Assembly: GCF_001556105.1 (NCBI RefSeq)
Contig: NZ_LSIF01000060.1
Span: 22,483 to 86,482, forward strand
Length of the DNA: 64,000 nucleotides
From: Pseudoxanthomonas mexicana
Lineage (GTDB): Bacteria; Pseudomonadota; Gammaproteobacteria; Xanthomonadales; Xanthomonadaceae
Direction of reading: 5' to 3'
The notes under the pieces were generated by a model that saw only the letters and a program-made list of their open reading frames with translations, searched no databases and was not told the origin of the DNA. Shown in pieces: positions 48,289 to 57,613 of the stretch. Each line of letters starts with the position of its first letter. Position 1 is the stretch's first letter. Both the position numbers and the translations under genes were made by a program.

Positions 48289-48666
48289 TTAGTGCTTGGC
48301 TTCGTCAGCCTTGGCTTCGGCCTTGCCGGCGACTTCGGCGGCCTTGTCGGCGGTTGCCTGGGCGGCATCGGCGGTGGCCGAGGCAGCAGCAGCAGCGGCG
48401 TCGGTGGCAGCGGCTTCGGTCGCGGCAGCAGCGTCGGAAGCGGCGGCGGTGGCGGCGGCAGCAGCGTCGGTGGTCGCGGCGGCAGCGGCGTCGCCCGCAG
48501 CAGCAGCGGCGTCGCCGGCGGCGGACGCGGCATCACCCGCAGCCGTGGCGGCCTGGTCGGCGGCGGCAGCGGCGTCTGCAGCGGCCTGGTCGGCGGTTTC
48601 GCTCTTTGAGCAGGCGCTGAGGGCCAGGACGGCGGCAGCCAGCAGGACGGTGGTCTTGATCTTCAT
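48289..48666 (-). CDS. Alanine-rich lipoprotein (copy 1)
   Basis: A 125-residue protein: signal and lipobox MKIKTTVLLAAAVLALSAC, then almost only Ala, Thr, Asp, Ser and Gly, with repeating ADAAAAA and GDAAAAA units and a Lys-rich end (KAEAKADEAKH). It is strongly helical or coiled by composition and similar in style to small outer-membrane-anchored lipoproteins (Lpp-like), but I do not claim that identity. GGGGA precedes the ATG. A second shorter protein of the same type lies just upstream. The antisense frame is also open, probably a result of Ala codon repeats. Confidence 0.7.
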   Translation of the reverse strand: MKIKTTVLLAAAVLALSACSKSETADQAAADAAAAADQAATAAGDAASAAGDAAAAAGDAAAAATTDAAAAATAAASDAAAATEAAATDAAAAAASATADAAQATADKAAEVAGKAEAKADEAKH

Positions 48667-48771
48667 GTGGATCCCCAAATCGGTAGGTGTGGAAGAAGGT
48701 GGCGCCGGGATGACGACGTCCGTTCGTCCTCGAACCGAGGTGGCGAACCGGGGAGCCAAGCCCGGATACAG

Positions 48772-48799
48772 AAAAGGCCGCCAGTGAACTGGCGGCCTT
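48772..48799. terminator. Terminator between the two Ala-rich genes
   Basis: A 9-bp stem GGCCGCCAG / CTGGCGGCC with loop TGAA. On the minus strand it is followed by TTTTC, so it ends transcription of the gene at 48836-49066. On the plus strand the T-tract is poor. Confidence 0.8.
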
Positions 48800-48835
48800 C
48801 TCAGTTTAACGCTAAATCAGGCAACCGCCAGCAGA

Positions 48836-49066
48836 TTACTGCTTGGTGGCTTCCTTGGCAGCGTCGGTCGCGGCTTCGGCGGTGTCGGCAGCCTGGGCAG
48901 CGGCGTCGGCAGCAGCGTCAGCGGCTTCCGTCGTGGTGGCGGCAGCAGCGTCGGTCGCGGCGGTCGCGGCGGCGTCAGCAGCGGCGTCGGCAGCCTGTTC
49001 CTGGTTCGAGCACGCAGCCAGGGCGAAACCCAGAGCCAGCGCGATCAGAGCCTTGTTCATGGTCAT
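48836..49066 (-). CDS. Alanine-rich lipoprotein (copy 2)
   Basis: A 76-residue protein: MTMNKALIALALGFALAAC (lipobox Cys19) followed by about 55 residues dominated by Ala with Asp, Thr, Glu and Gln, ending KEATKQ. Same architecture as the neighbour at 48289-48666 (Ala-rich helix after a lipobox), so probably a paralogue. GAGGAA lies 8 bases before the ATG. It has its own terminator downstream. The 49067-49238 region upstream contains its likely promoter; two TTGACA sequences are visible but no convincing -10. Confidence 0.7.
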   Translation of the reverse strand: MTMNKALIALALGFALAACSNQEQAADAAADAAATAATDAAAATTTEAADAAADAAAQAADTAEAATDAAKEATKQ

Positions 49067-49238
49067 CGTTGCATTTCCTCGTCGTTAGTTAGGCAACGCG
49101 CAATTGCGCGCCTGCAACATGATGACAAGCCCGTTACCCGTGTCAAGCGGCTGGCCGGTTATCTTTGTCAATCCGTTGTTAATTCCTATGGGCGGAGCGA
49201 AATCCTCCCGCGCCGCCCCCGGAACTGCGCAAAACCGG

Positions 49239-50414
49239 TCAGACGACCTCGACCGCGATCGCGGTCGCTTCGCCGCCGCCGATGCACAGGGTGGCGATAC
49301 CGCGCTTGGCGCCGCGCACCCGCAGCGCATTGACCAGGGTGACCACCAGGCGGGCACCCGACGCGCCGATCGGATGTCCCAGGGCGCAGGCGCCGCCATT
49401 GACGTTGACCTTGGCGTGCGGGATGCCCAGTTCCTTGATCGGCGCCATCGCCACCACGGCGAACGCTTCGTTGATCTCGAACAGGTCCACCTGGTCCACG
49501 GTCCAGCCGACCTGCTTGAGCAGCTTGTCGATGGCGGCGACCGGGGCGGTGGTGAACCACTCCGGCGCCTGCGAATAGGTGGCGTGGCCGACGATCTTCG
49601 CCAGCGGTTGCAGGCCGCGTTTCGCAGCTTCGTCAGCGCTCAGCAGGACCGTGGCGGCGGCGCCGTCGGAGATGCTGGAAGAACTGGCGGCGGTGACGGT
49701 GCCATCCTTCTTGAAGGCCGGCTTCAGCGTGGGGATCTTGGCGAGGTCGGACTTGCCCGGCTGTTCGTCGGTGGCGACCTCGACCTCGCCCTTGCGGGTG
49801 GCGACCTTCACAGGAACGATTTCGTCGTTGAACGCGCCCGCGGCCTGCGCGGCCTGCGCACGGGTGACCGATTCGATCGAGTAAGCATCCTGTTCTTCGC
49901 GGGTGAAGCCGAACTTGGCCACGGTGGCCTCGGCGAACACCCCCATCGGCTGGCCGTCGTACGGGCTGGTCAGGCCGTCCCACGCCATGTGGTCGACCGC
50001 CTGGAAGTTGCCGTAGCGATTGCCGGTGCGCGAATTGGGAATCAGGTGCGGTGCATTGCTCATCGATTCCATGCCACCCGCGACCACGATGCTGGCCGAG
50101 CCGGCCTTGATCAGGTCATGCCCCAGCATGATCGCCTTCATGCCCGAGCCGCAGACCTTGTTGATGGTCGTCGCGCCGGCGGCATCGGGGATGCCGGCCG
50201 CGCGCGACGCCTGGCGCGCGGGCGCCTGGCCCAGGTTGGCCGGCAGCACGCAGCCCATGATGACCTCGGACACGTCGGTGGCGGGAATGCCGGACTGCTC
50301 CAGCGCTGCCGCGATGGCGGCGGCACCCAGCGTCGGGGTGGGAACACCGTTGAACTGGCCAAGGAACGAGCCGATGGCGGTGCGCTTGGCGGCGGCGATG
50401 ACGATGTCGGACAT
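49239..50414 (-). CDS. Acetyl-CoA acetyltransferase (thiolase)
   Basis: A 391-residue biosynthetic/degradative thiolase. The nucleophile Cys88 is in NKVCGSGMKAIMLG, the catalytic His in NGGACALGHPIGASGARL, and the second Cys377 in IATLCIGGGEATA. NEAFAVVAMAP is also conserved. It could split acetoacetyl-CoA from leucine and ketone breakdown, or run in reverse. Alone on the minus strand, with 172 bases to the next gene. Confidence 0.92.
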   Translation of the reverse strand: MSDIVIAAAKRTAIGSFLGQFNGVPTPTLGAAAIAAALEQSGIPATDVSEVIMGCVLPANLGQAPARQASRAAGIPDAAGATTINKVCGSGMKAIMLGHDLIKAGSASIVVAGGMESMSNAPHLIPNSRTGNRYGNFQAVDHMAWDGLTSPYDGQPMGVFAEATVAKFGFTREEQDAYSIESVTRAQAAQAAGAFNDEIVPVKVATRKGEVEVATDEQPGKSDLAKIPTLKPAFKKDGTVTAASSSSISDGAAATVLLSADEAAKRGLQPLAKIVGHATYSQAPEWFTTAPVAAIDKLLKQVGWTVDQVDLFEINEAFAVVAMAPIKELGIPHAKVNVNGGACALGHPIGASGARLVVTLVNALRVRGAKRGIATLCIGGGEATAIAVEVV

Positions 50415-50541
50415 GGAGACTTCCCGCGTGGAGTGAGGTCCCGATTATCCCGCCCCGGCCCGACGGCGGGCAAATCGGACGTTGGTACGGGGCCACGCGT
50501 CCTTCTGCGGCGGGCGTATGCTGGCGGCCAGGGGAGGACGC

Positions 50542-51315
50542 ATGACGGAAGGATCATCGACAGAACCGGCCGCACGGCCCTTCGTCGTGCCGTGCGCGGA
50601 GCTCGACGCCGGCGCGCCTTGGCGCTGGTTGCGCGCCGGTTGGCGTGATGTGCGCCGCGCACCTGGGCTGACCCTGCTGTTCGGCATGGTGATCGTGCTG
50701 GTCAGCCTGGGCATCTCCTGGCTGGCCTATCTGCTGGGGCGGTTCGCGCTGCTGGCGACGCTGCTGTCGGGATTCGTGTTCGTGGCGCCACTGCTCTGCG
50801 TGGGCCTGTATTGCGTCAGCCGGGCGCTGGAACAGGGGCGCACGCCGCGCCTGCGCGATTCGTTCGTGCTGGCGAAGCGCGTGCTGGGCCAGGCGGGGGT
50901 GTATGCGCTGGGGCAGGGCGTGATCATCCTGCTGTGGTCGCGCGCCGGCATGATGGTCAGCGCATTCTTCCCTTTCGATGGCAGCGACCCGACCGCGTTC
51001 TGGGAGTTCCTGGCGCTGGGCTCGGCGGTAGGCGCGGTGTTCGCGGCGCTCACCTTCGCCGTCACCGCCTTCTCGCTACCGATGATCGCCGACCGCGATG
51101 TGGACATGGTCACCGCCGCGGTCTCCAGCGTGCACGCCGTGATGCGCAACAAGCGCGTGATGGTCCTCTGGGGACTGCTGCTGGTGTCGCTGACGGCGAT
51201 CGGTTTCGCCACCGCGCTGCTGGGCCTGGGCCTGCTCATGCCCTGGCTGGCGTACGCCAGCTGGCACGGCTACCGGGAGACACTCGACGCGTCCGCCTGG
51301 GCTGCATTGGAGTAG
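50542..51315 (+). CDS. DUF2189 integral membrane protein
   Basis: A 257-residue membrane protein with about six helices (TLLFGMVIVLVSLGISWLAY and FALLATLLSGFVFVAPLLCV are the first two). DUF2189 features include WRWLRAGWRDVRRAPGLTL and LPMIADRDVDMVTAAVSSV. Function unknown. AGGGGAGG precedes the ATG by 5 bases. It runs divergently from the thiolase. Confidence 0.8.
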   Translation: MTEGSSTEPAARPFVVPCAELDAGAPWRWLRAGWRDVRRAPGLTLLFGMVIVLVSLGISWLAYLLGRFALLATLLSGFVFVAPLLCVGLYCVSRALEQGRTPRLRDSFVLAKRVLGQAGVYALGQGVIILLWSRAGMMVSAFFPFDGSDPTAFWEFLALGSAVGAVFAALTFAVTAFSLPMIADRDVDMVTAAVSSVHAVMRNKRVMVLWGLLLVSLTAIGFATALLGLGLLMPWLAYASWHGYRETLDASAWAALE

Positions 51316-51378
51316 GCCACGCGGTAAAGTCGGTTCGGGCGATGCAGGGGTGCACCGCTACCATGAGGGAGAACGGGG

Positions 51379-54267
51379 ATGAAGGGATCGCATGACGGCT
51401 CGCCCGTCCGCGCGCGCGCGGCAGGCATGGGGATGCTCGCACTGATGCTGGCCGCGTGCGGGGGCGGTGGTGGAGGCTCGGCGGTGCGTCCGGATCCGCC
51501 GCCGCCGACAGGCACGGGATTCACGCCGAACGTGCCCATCGATGCGTCGTTGACCCAAGTGAATCCGCCCTCGGTGCCGACGCAGGCGCCCCCCGCGAGC
51601 CTGCCCCAGTACAGCCAGCACCTGCAGCTGATCGGAGCGGCCGGTTCGCTGGGCGCGGGGTTGACCGGGCAAGGCGTGACCATCGGTTTCGTCGACACCG
51701 GCGTCAACCGCAACCATCCCGCCCTGAGTGGCCGGGTCAACGCCAACTTCGTCAACGTCAATCCCGCCACCAACAACACCAGCCTCGACGATGTGGTGGG
51801 TCATGGCACCGTTGTGGCGCAGATCGCCGCAGGTCGCGGTATCGGCAACTGGGGCGGAGGTGTCGCGCCCGGCGCCACCATCGTGTCCTCGCGCATCATC
51901 AACGACACGCGCCCCGACGACGACGGTACCGGCGAGGGCAACGAGATCACTGCCGGCCAGGGATACGGCGATTTCTTCCGCAGCATCAACAGCCAGTTGG
52001 CCGGGGCGGGCGCGCGGATCATCAACAATTCCTGGGGCGGCCTGTACTGGAACGATGCCGCACTGACGACCGAACTGGCGGCGGCTTACCGCGACTTCGT
52101 CATCGGCCGTGGCGGCCTGATCGTGTTCGCCAACGGCAACGCCGGCGACACCGCCGCGCTGCGCGCCAACCCGTCCGACAACGCCGCGTTGCCCAGCCTG
52201 TCGGCCGCGGCGGCCGATCTGGAGCGGGGCTGGCTGACGGTGGCGGCACTGGATCCGGACAACCCGCTCAGGCTTACCGACTATTCCCAGGCCTGCGGCA
52301 TCGCCATGAACTATTGCCTGGCGGCGCCGGGCAACGTGGTGTTCATCGATCCCGATGCGCGCACGGGCGATGCCAGCTATGACCTCTATCGGGGTGGCGG
52401 CACGTCGTATGCGGCGCCACAGGTGTCGGGGGCGGCGGCCGTCGTATGGTCCGCGTTCCCGTACTTCAACAATGACTTGGTGAGACAGACCTTGCTGGGC
52501 ACCGCACGCGACCTGGGCGCGACCGGCGTCGATCCAGAGTTCGGGTGGGGATTGCTGGACGTGGGGCGCGCGGCGAATGGACCCGCGCAGTTCGCATGGG
52601 GCGACGTCAGCGTGTCGTTCACCGGGACGTCGGTGTGGCGCAATGCCATCTCCGGTGCTGGTGGACTGATCAAGCAGGGATCGGGGACATTGATCCTGGC
52701 CGACCGTACCTTCTACACCGGAGACACCCGGGTCGAGGCAGGCAGCCTGTACCTGGTGAACGGCAACGCGTTTTCCAACATCCATGTCAGCCAGGGCGCT
52801 ACGGTCTGGTCGGGCGGCTACGCATCGTCGGTCAACAACAACGGCACCTACCTGGTCGCGGCCAACAACACGGTCGGTGCCTACCGCTTCGCGCAGGGAC
52901 CGACTGGCAACCTCGGCGTGTGGCTGGGCAATCCGTTCAGTGCCTCGATCGAGGCGCGTCTCGATGGCCAGATCAGCGTGCTTGGCGTGAAAAGCGGCTA
53001 CATCACGTCGGCCCGCGAGGTGCTGCTGAACTCGTCGCAGATCATCGGTCGCTTCAGCAGCCTGAAGGCGGCCCCCAGCGTGTTCCTCGAGGCGGCACTC
53101 GCCTACGACACGAACAACGTGTACCTGGACATCAAGCGCATCGACGTGTCGCGCGCCATCGCCGGGCTGTCGCTGCCGAAGTCGACGCAGACATCGGCCA
53201 TCCGGATGGAGGCGGCCATGTCGGCCATCGACGGACAGTTGGCGGGGCAGAGTCCCCTGGGCATCGGGCAGGGCTTCATCGATGGCGCCGGTGCATTCCA
53301 GCAGGTGGGCAGCGTGGCTGCAGCCGACGCCTCGCTGCGCAGCCTGTCCGGCGACCTGCATGCGGTCGCCGATGCGATGACCTACGACTTGATCGGTGCC
53401 GGACGCCGCGCGCTGGGTGCGCGTGCGGAACAGCACGCGTCGCGTCGCGACGGCGGTTCCGATTGGTCCCGGGCCCTGGGCGCACCGGGGCAGGGCGCGC
53501 TGGGCGTGGCGCGTTACCAGGCCGATGGCTGGCTGCTGGGTAGCGATGGGCAGCTGGGCCGTCACGGCTTCGCCGGCATGGCGTTCGGCGAGGCGCGCGC
53601 CAGTGGCGGCGCGCAGGCGGGTCGTGACCGCGGCCGCGACCGCCAGACCCAGGCACTCGCCTACGCCGGCAGCGACTGGAATGGCACGCATGTGGTCGGC
53701 CTGCTCGGTGCAGGGCGTTTCGACCGGCAGATCGATCGCGGCCTGCTGGTCGGCGACAAGATGCAGGGCGTGGCCAGCGGTTACGCCGGCCGCTACTTCA
53801 CCGCGAGCGTGGAGGCGGGGCGCCGTATCGGCAATGCACGGGCGTGGCTGTCGCCGTATGCCGGCATGGAGTTCACCCGCCTGCAACGCGATGGCTTCAT
53901 CGAGCTGGGCGCGGAGGGCTTCGGCCTGACGACGCGCGACAGCCGCACCGACCGACTGCAGGCGCTGGCAGGCGCACGCGCCTACCGTGGCTGGGAAACG
54001 TCAGCACTGGGTACCGTGTCCGTGCAGGCCTACGCCGAATGGCAACGCACGCTGGATGGGCGAGGTCTGCAGGTGGACGCCAGCTTTGTCGGGGTGGACA
54101 GTTGGGCGCCGCTGGCGCTGGCGGAGCGCAGCAGCACGCGCATGGGCGTCGCACTCGACCTGTCGCCCTCGCGAAGGACGATGCTGTCCTTCGGCTACGA
54201 CCTGCGCAACGGCAGCGACGAACGTAGCGACAGGCAGTGGTCGTCGCGGTTGCGCGTGGGATTCTGA
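51379..54267 (+). CDS. Autotransporter subtilisin-like serine protease
   Basis: A 962-residue secreted protein. The N-terminus ends LMLAACGGGGGG (Cys27 possible lipobox and Gly linker). An S8 peptidase domain (about 95-410) has Asp106 (DTGVNRNHP), His142 (VGHGTVVA) and Ser343 (GGGTSYAAPQVSG). A PATR-type beta strand repeat follows (~428-470: GAGGLIKQGSGTLILAD), then a stalk. The C-terminal autotransporter beta-barrel (about 690-962) ends RLRVGF with terminal Phe. Cysteines are very few. It resembles SphB1- and NalP-type lipidated or surface-cleaving proteases. Confidence 0.9.
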   Translation: MKGSHDGSPVRARAAGMGMLALMLAACGGGGGGSAVRPDPPPPTGTGFTPNVPIDASLTQVNPPSVPTQAPPASLPQYSQHLQLIGAAGSLGAGLTGQGVTIGFVDTGVNRNHPALSGRVNANFVNVNPATNNTSLDDVVGHGTVVAQIAAGRGIGNWGGGVAPGATIVSSRIINDTRPDDDGTGEGNEITAGQGYGDFFRSINSQLAGAGARIINNSWGGLYWNDAALTTELAAAYRDFVIGRGGLIVFANGNAGDTAALRANPSDNAALPSLSAAAADLERGWLTVAALDPDNPLRLTDYSQACGIAMNYCLAAPGNVVFIDPDARTGDASYDLYRGGGTSYAAPQVSGAAAVVWSAFPYFNNDLVRQTLLGTARDLGATGVDPEFGWGLLDVGRAANGPAQFAWGDVSVSFTGTSVWRNAISGAGGLIKQGSGTLILADRTFYTGDTRVEAGSLYLVNGNAFSNIHVSQGATVWSGGYASSVNNNGTYLVAANNTVGAYRFAQGPTGNLGVWLGNPFSASIEARLDGQISVLGVKSGYITSAREVLLNSSQIIGRFSSLKAAPSVFLEAALAYDTNNVYLDIKRIDVSRAIAGLSLPKSTQTSAIRMEAAMSAIDGQLAGQSPLGIGQGFIDGAGAFQQVGSVAAADASLRSLSGDLHAVADAMTYDLIGAGRRALGARAEQHASRRDGGSDWSRALGAPGQGALGVARYQADGWLLGSDGQLGRHGFAGMAFGEARASGGAQAGRDRGRDRQTQALAYAGSDWNGTHVVGLLGAGRFDRQIDRGLLVGDKMQGVASGYAGRYFTASVEAGRRIGNARAWLSPYAGMEFTRLQRDGFIELGAEGFGLTTRDSRTDRLQALAGARAYRGWETSALGTVSVQAYAEWQRTLDGRGLQVDASFVGVDSWAPLALAERSSTRMGVALDLSPSRRTMLSFGYDLRNGSDERSDRQWSSRLRVGF

Positions 54268-54273
54268 CGGCGC

Positions 54274-54309
54274 GCCGTGCGTGCCACGCACGGCGGGCTC
54301 ACGCCCGCC
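54274..54309 (+). terminator. Hairpin pair after the protease gene
   Basis: GCCGTGCG and CGCACGGC form a stem, and GGCGGGC and GCCCGCC a second overlapping one. No T-tract follows, so this is a stabilising or weak termination structure. Confidence 0.4.
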
Positions 54310-54337
54310 ATCGCCCATCGCCCGCGGTGAACAAGAC

Positions 54338-54355
54338 GGTGGGCCAAGGCCCACC
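54338..54355. repeat. GGGCCAAGGCCC palindrome
   Basis: GGTGGGCCAAGGCCCACC, an 18-bp near-perfect palindrome between the convergent protease and isovaleryl-CoA dehydrogenase genes. Its core is the same as that of the palindrome inside the icmF coding region at 61416-61485. Confidence 0.65.
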
Positions 54356-54375
54356 CTGCTGCATCGACGGGCCGG

Positions 54376-55548
54376 TCAGCCCCGCCCGTCGAACAGTTCC
54401 CGCCCGATCAGCATCCGGCGGATCTCGTTGGTGCCGGCGCCGATGGCGTAGAGCTTGGCATCGCGCAGCAGGCGGCCCGCCGGGTACTCGTTGATGTAAC
54501 CGTTGCCGCCGAGCGACTGGATCGCTTCCAGCGTGACCTGCACCGCGGCTTCCGAGGCATGCAGCAGGCAGCCGGCGGCGGCGGCACGCGATCCCTGGCC
54601 TTCGTCGAACCCGCGCGCCACCTGGTAGGCGAAGGCGCGGCTCGATTGCAGCGCGGTGTACATGTCGGCCAGCTTGCCCTGCATCAGGCCGAACGTGCCG
54701 ATGGCGGCATCGAACTGCTTGCGTTCGCGCACGTAGGGCAGGGTGATGTCGAGTGCCGACTGCATCAGACCGATCGGGCCGCCGCTCAGCACCAGGCGTT
54801 CGGTGTTGAGGCCGCTCATCAGCACGCGCACGCCGTGGTTGACTTCACCGAGCACGTTCTCAGCCGGGATCTCGCAGTTCTCGAACACCAGCTCGCAGGT
54901 GTTGCTGCCGCGCATGCCCAGCTTGTCCAGCTTCTGCGCGGTGGAGAAGCCCTTCATGCCGCGCTCGACGATGAAGGCGGTCATGCACTTGCTGCCTGCG
55001 TCCTTGCCTGCCGTACGCATGTACACCAGCAGCACGTCCGCTTCCGGCCCGTTGGTGATCCACATCTTGTTGCCGTTGGCGACCCACACGCCGTCCTTGA
55101 GTTCGGCGCGACAGCTCATCGAGCCGACCACGTCCGAACCGGCGCCCGGTTCGCTCATCGCCAGCGCGCCCTTCCACTCGCCGCTGCACAGCTTCGGCAG
55201 GTACCTGGCGCGCAGCGCGGCGTTGCCGTTGAGATAGAGGTTCGACACGCACAGGTTGGAATGCGCGCCGTAGCTCAGGCCGACCGAGCCCGAGGCGCGC
55301 GAAATCTCTTCCATCGCGATCAGGTGGGCCAGGTAGCCCATGCCGCTGCCGCCGAACTCGGGATCGACGGTGATGCCCAGCAGGCCCAGTTCGCCCAGCT
55401 TGGGCCACAGGTCCTGCGGAAAGACGTTGTCGTGGTCGATCTGCGCCGCACGCGGCGCGATCTCGGTCTGCGCGAATCGCTGCACGGCGTCGCGCAGCGC
55501 ATCCAATTCTTCGCCCAGCGGAAACCCGCTGACGGTATCCGGTCGCAT
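54376..55548 (-). CDS. Isovaleryl-CoA dehydrogenase
   Basis: A 390-residue acyl-CoA dehydrogenase, FAD-dependent, third leucine step (isovaleryl-CoA to 3-methylcrotonyl-CoA). Typical stretches are [29 protein letters not shown] and [20 protein letters not shown] seen as [15 protein letters not shown]. The catalytic Glu is probably in [15 protein letters not shown], matching the IVD group. The start was placed at 55548, with AGGGAGG upstream. The LeuDH gene ends 56 bases upstream. Confidence 0.9.
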   Translation of the reverse strand: MRPDTVSGFPLGEELDALRDAVQRFAQTEIAPRAAQIDHDNVFPQDLWPKLGELGLLGITVDPEFGGSGMGYLAHLIAMEEISRASGSVGLSYGAHSNLCVSNLYLNGNAALRARYLPKLCSGEWKGALAMSEPGAGSDVVGSMSCRAELKDGVWVANGNKMWITNGPEADVLLVYMRTAGKDAGSKCMTAFIVERGMKGFSTAQKLDKLGMRGSNTCELVFENCEIPAENVLGEVNHGVRVLMSGLNTERLVLSGGPIGLMQSALDITLPYVRERKQFDAAIGTFGLMQGKLADMYTALQSSRAFAYQVARGFDEGQGSRAAAAGCLLHASEAAVQVTLEAIQSLGGNGYINEYPAGRLLRDAKLYAIGAGTNEIRRMLIGRELFDGRG

Positions 55549-55604
55549 TCGGTCCTCCCTCCTGTTGCGGCCCAACTTCCAGGTTGTGTGTGTAACGTCC
55601 TGCG

Positions 55605-56705
55605 TCAGTGTTCGCCGCGCAGATGGCCCATGAAGCGCGGGGCCGTACGGCCCAGCGGCAGCTTGAGCTTGCCGATCGCGGTCATCCGCGCTTCGGCGAT
55701 GCGGTCGGCCGCGTACTGCGGCGCGATGTTTTCCTTCTCCGCCAGGTCGAAGATCCTGCCGACGGTGTGGTAGATCGTCCGCATCATGCGCATCGCGCGC
55801 TCGCGGTTGTAGCCGTCGATCTCCAGCGACACGTTCATCACGCCGCCCGCGTTCACCGCGTAGTCCGGCGCATACAGGATGCCGCGCTTGGCGGCTTCCA
55901 CGCCGGTGACGTGCGACATCTGGTTGTTGGCGGTCCCGCAGATGATCTTGGCCTTCAGGCGGGGCAGGGTCTGCTCGTTGATCGCGTACTCCAGCGCGCA
56001 GGGGCTGAACACGTCGACCGGCAGGTCGTAGATCTCGTCCGGCTTGACGGCCTCGGCGCCGTATTCCTCCACCGCGTGCTCGACCAGCGCCGGGTTGAGG
56101 TCGGTGACGAACAGCTTGGCGCCGCGCTCCTTCAGCAGCTTCACGTACTCCATGCCGATGTGGCCAAGGCCCTGCACGGCGAAGCTGTACTTGCCGATCT
56201 CCTCGTTGCCGAACTTGCGGTTCAACGTGGCCATCAGGCCCTGCAGCGCACCGTAGGCGGTGAACGGGGCCGGGTCGCCGGAGCCGCCATGCACCTGGTG
56301 CACGCCGACCACGTATTCGGTCTCGCGGTAGACGTTTTCCATGTCGTTGACGTCGGTGCCGACGTCTTCGGCGGTGATGTAGCGGCCACCCAGCGAGTCG
56401 ACGTACCGGCCGAAGCTGCGGAACAGCACCTCGGTCTTGTCCGCGCTGCTGTCGCCGATGATGACCGCCTTGCCGCCGCCGACGTTCAGGCCGGCCAGCG
56501 CGTTCTTGTAGGTCATGGTGCGGCTCAGGCGCAGCGCGTCGTTCAGCGCCAGCGCGCTGTCGGCGTAGGGCCGCATGCGCACGCCGCCCAGCGCGGGGCC
56601 AAGCACGGTGCTGTGGATGGCGATGATGGCCTTCAGCCCGGCGTCCGGGTTGTGGCAGAAGACGACCTGTTCGTGGCCAGAGGTATCGAGGGTTTCGAAG
56701 ATCAT
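55605..56705 (-). CDS. Leucine dehydrogenase
   Basis: A 366-residue NAD-dependent Glu/Leu/Phe dehydrogenase family enzyme (leucine to 2-ketoisocaproate). [20 protein letters not shown] and [20 protein letters not shown] carry the substrate-binding Lys residues; [17 protein letters not shown] is the NAD site. Start ATG at 56705. It is upstream of IVD on the same strand, consistent with a shared operon. The region 56706-56890 toward the divergent TetR gene contains the LeuDH promoter area but no recognised motif. Confidence 0.9.
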   Translation of the reverse strand: MIFETLDTSGHEQVVFCHNPDAGLKAIIAIHSTVLGPALGGVRMRPYADSALALNDALRLSRTMTYKNALAGLNVGGGKAVIIGDSSADKTEVLFRSFGRYVDSLGGRYITAEDVGTDVNDMENVYRETEYVVGVHQVHGGSGDPAPFTAYGALQGLMATLNRKFGNEEIGKYSFAVQGLGHIGMEYVKLLKERGAKLFVTDLNPALVEHAVEEYGAEAVKPDEIYDLPVDVFSPCALEYAINEQTLPRLKAKIICGTANNQMSHVTGVEAAKRGILYAPDYAVNAGGVMNVSLEIDGYNRERAMRMMRTIYHTVGRIFDLAEKENIAPQYAADRIAEARMTAIGKLKLPLGRTAPRFMGHLRGEH

Positions 56706-56890
56706 GGGTGGGCTCCGGTGCGCGGGTGGGGACCGGCGCGGGCTTGCCTTCTGGGCGGCTAACGGGTGGTCAGAAAAGAAAAAAGCGACGTTTCCGGATC
56801 GTGCCGTGGTCGTCGCAGGGCGCCAGTCTAATCCAATCGGTCTGCGGCGAGATGACGGTCGGTGGTCGGGCCGGGGTGACGTCCGGGCCA

Positions 56891-56919
56891 TTGCTGGAAT
56901 CGAACGACCGTGCTATTCC
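56891..56919 (+). promoter_or_regulatory. TetR gene promoter with operator site A
   Basis: TTGCTG (56891-56896) and TATTCC (56914-56919, preceded by TGC, extended -10) are 17 bases apart. They enclose the palindromic site GGAATCGAACG-ACCGTGCTATTCC (56896-56919), nearly the same as site B at 57589 read on the other strand. The predicted transcript would start at about 56926, right at the ATG, i.e. leaderless. Confidence 0.6.
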
Positions 56920-56926
56920 TGTTTGC

Positions 56927-57547
56927 ATGACACCGCAAGCCGCCACCCACAAGGGCAACGCCACCCGCGAAATGATCGTCGCGCGGGCCTACGACATCGC
57001 CGCGCGCAACGGGCTGGAGGGGTTGTCCATCGGCGAACTGGCCACGGCGGCCGGGATGTCCAAGAGCGGCGTGTTCGCCCACTTCGGCTCGCGCGAGGAC
57101 CTGCAGCTGACCGTGCTGGAGTGGACAGCCGAGCGTTACGCCCGCGCCGTGATCGCCCCGGCGGTCGGGCTGCCGCGCGGCCTGCCGCGGTTGCGCGCGA
57201 TCATGGAGAACTGGTTCCGCTGGGTCTGCGACAACCCCGACGGCTGCGTGATCCTGGCCGCCGCCCATGAGTACGACGCCCGCCCTGGCCTGCTGCACGA
57301 CCGTATCGTCAGTTGGCTGCTGCAGCTGCGCCAGCAGCTGATGAAGGCGATCGGCATGTGCGTCGAGACCGGCGAGTTGTCGCGTGATACCGATCCCGTG
57401 CTGCTGGCGTTCGAACTGTTCGCCATCGCCCAGGGCCTGCACGATGCCCGCCTCTACGACGCCGAGCAGGCGCCGTTGCTTGCCCGCCGTTCGCTGGACC
57501 GCCTGCTGGCGTCCTACGGCGCCGCCGTTCCTTCCCCCACCGCCTGA
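56927..57547 (+). CDS. TetR family transcriptional regulator
   Basis: A 206-residue repressor-type protein. Its N-terminal helix-turn-helix is LSIGELATAAGMSKSGVFAHFGSREDLQLTV (about 31-61; here described by its ends), and the C-terminal ligand domain carries WFRWVCDNPDGCVILAA. No Shine-Dalgarno precedes the ATG. It is divergent from leucine dehydrogenase and upstream of the hydrolase; sites A and B suggest autoregulation and control of the hydrolase. The inducer is unknown; FadR- or PsrA-like acyl-CoA sensing is possible but unproven. Confidence 0.87.
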   Translation: MTPQAATHKGNATREMIVARAYDIAARNGLEGLSIGELATAAGMSKSGVFAHFGSREDLQLTVLEWTAERYARAVIAPAVGLPRGLPRLRAIMENWFRWVCDNPDGCVILAAAHEYDARPGLLHDRIVSWLLQLRQQLMKAIGMCVETGELSRDTDPVLLAFELFAIAQGLHDARLYDAEQAPLLARRSLDRLLASYGAAVPSPTA

Positions 57548-57588
57548 GTCTTCACGAGGTGCCGTCATGGCCGCTGTCGCTGTCCCAC

Positions 57589-57613
57589 GGAATAGCACGA
57601 CCGTTCGTAAATC
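57589..57613. promoter_or_regulatory. Candidate TetR operator, site B
   Basis: GGAATAGCACGACCGTTCG followed by TAAATC, ending 4 bases before the hydrolase ATG. Compared with the reverse complement of site A, 17 of the first 19 bases are identical (only two central bases differ). The core ACGAnnnnTCGT is palindromic. Its position suggests direct control of the hydrolase. Confidence 0.6.

Noticed and set aside
48296..48787. Plus-strand Ala/Ser-rich reading over the first lipoprotein
   Set aside because: Mirror reading of alanine codon repeats; the minus-strand gene has a lipobox, Shine-Dalgarno and terminator.
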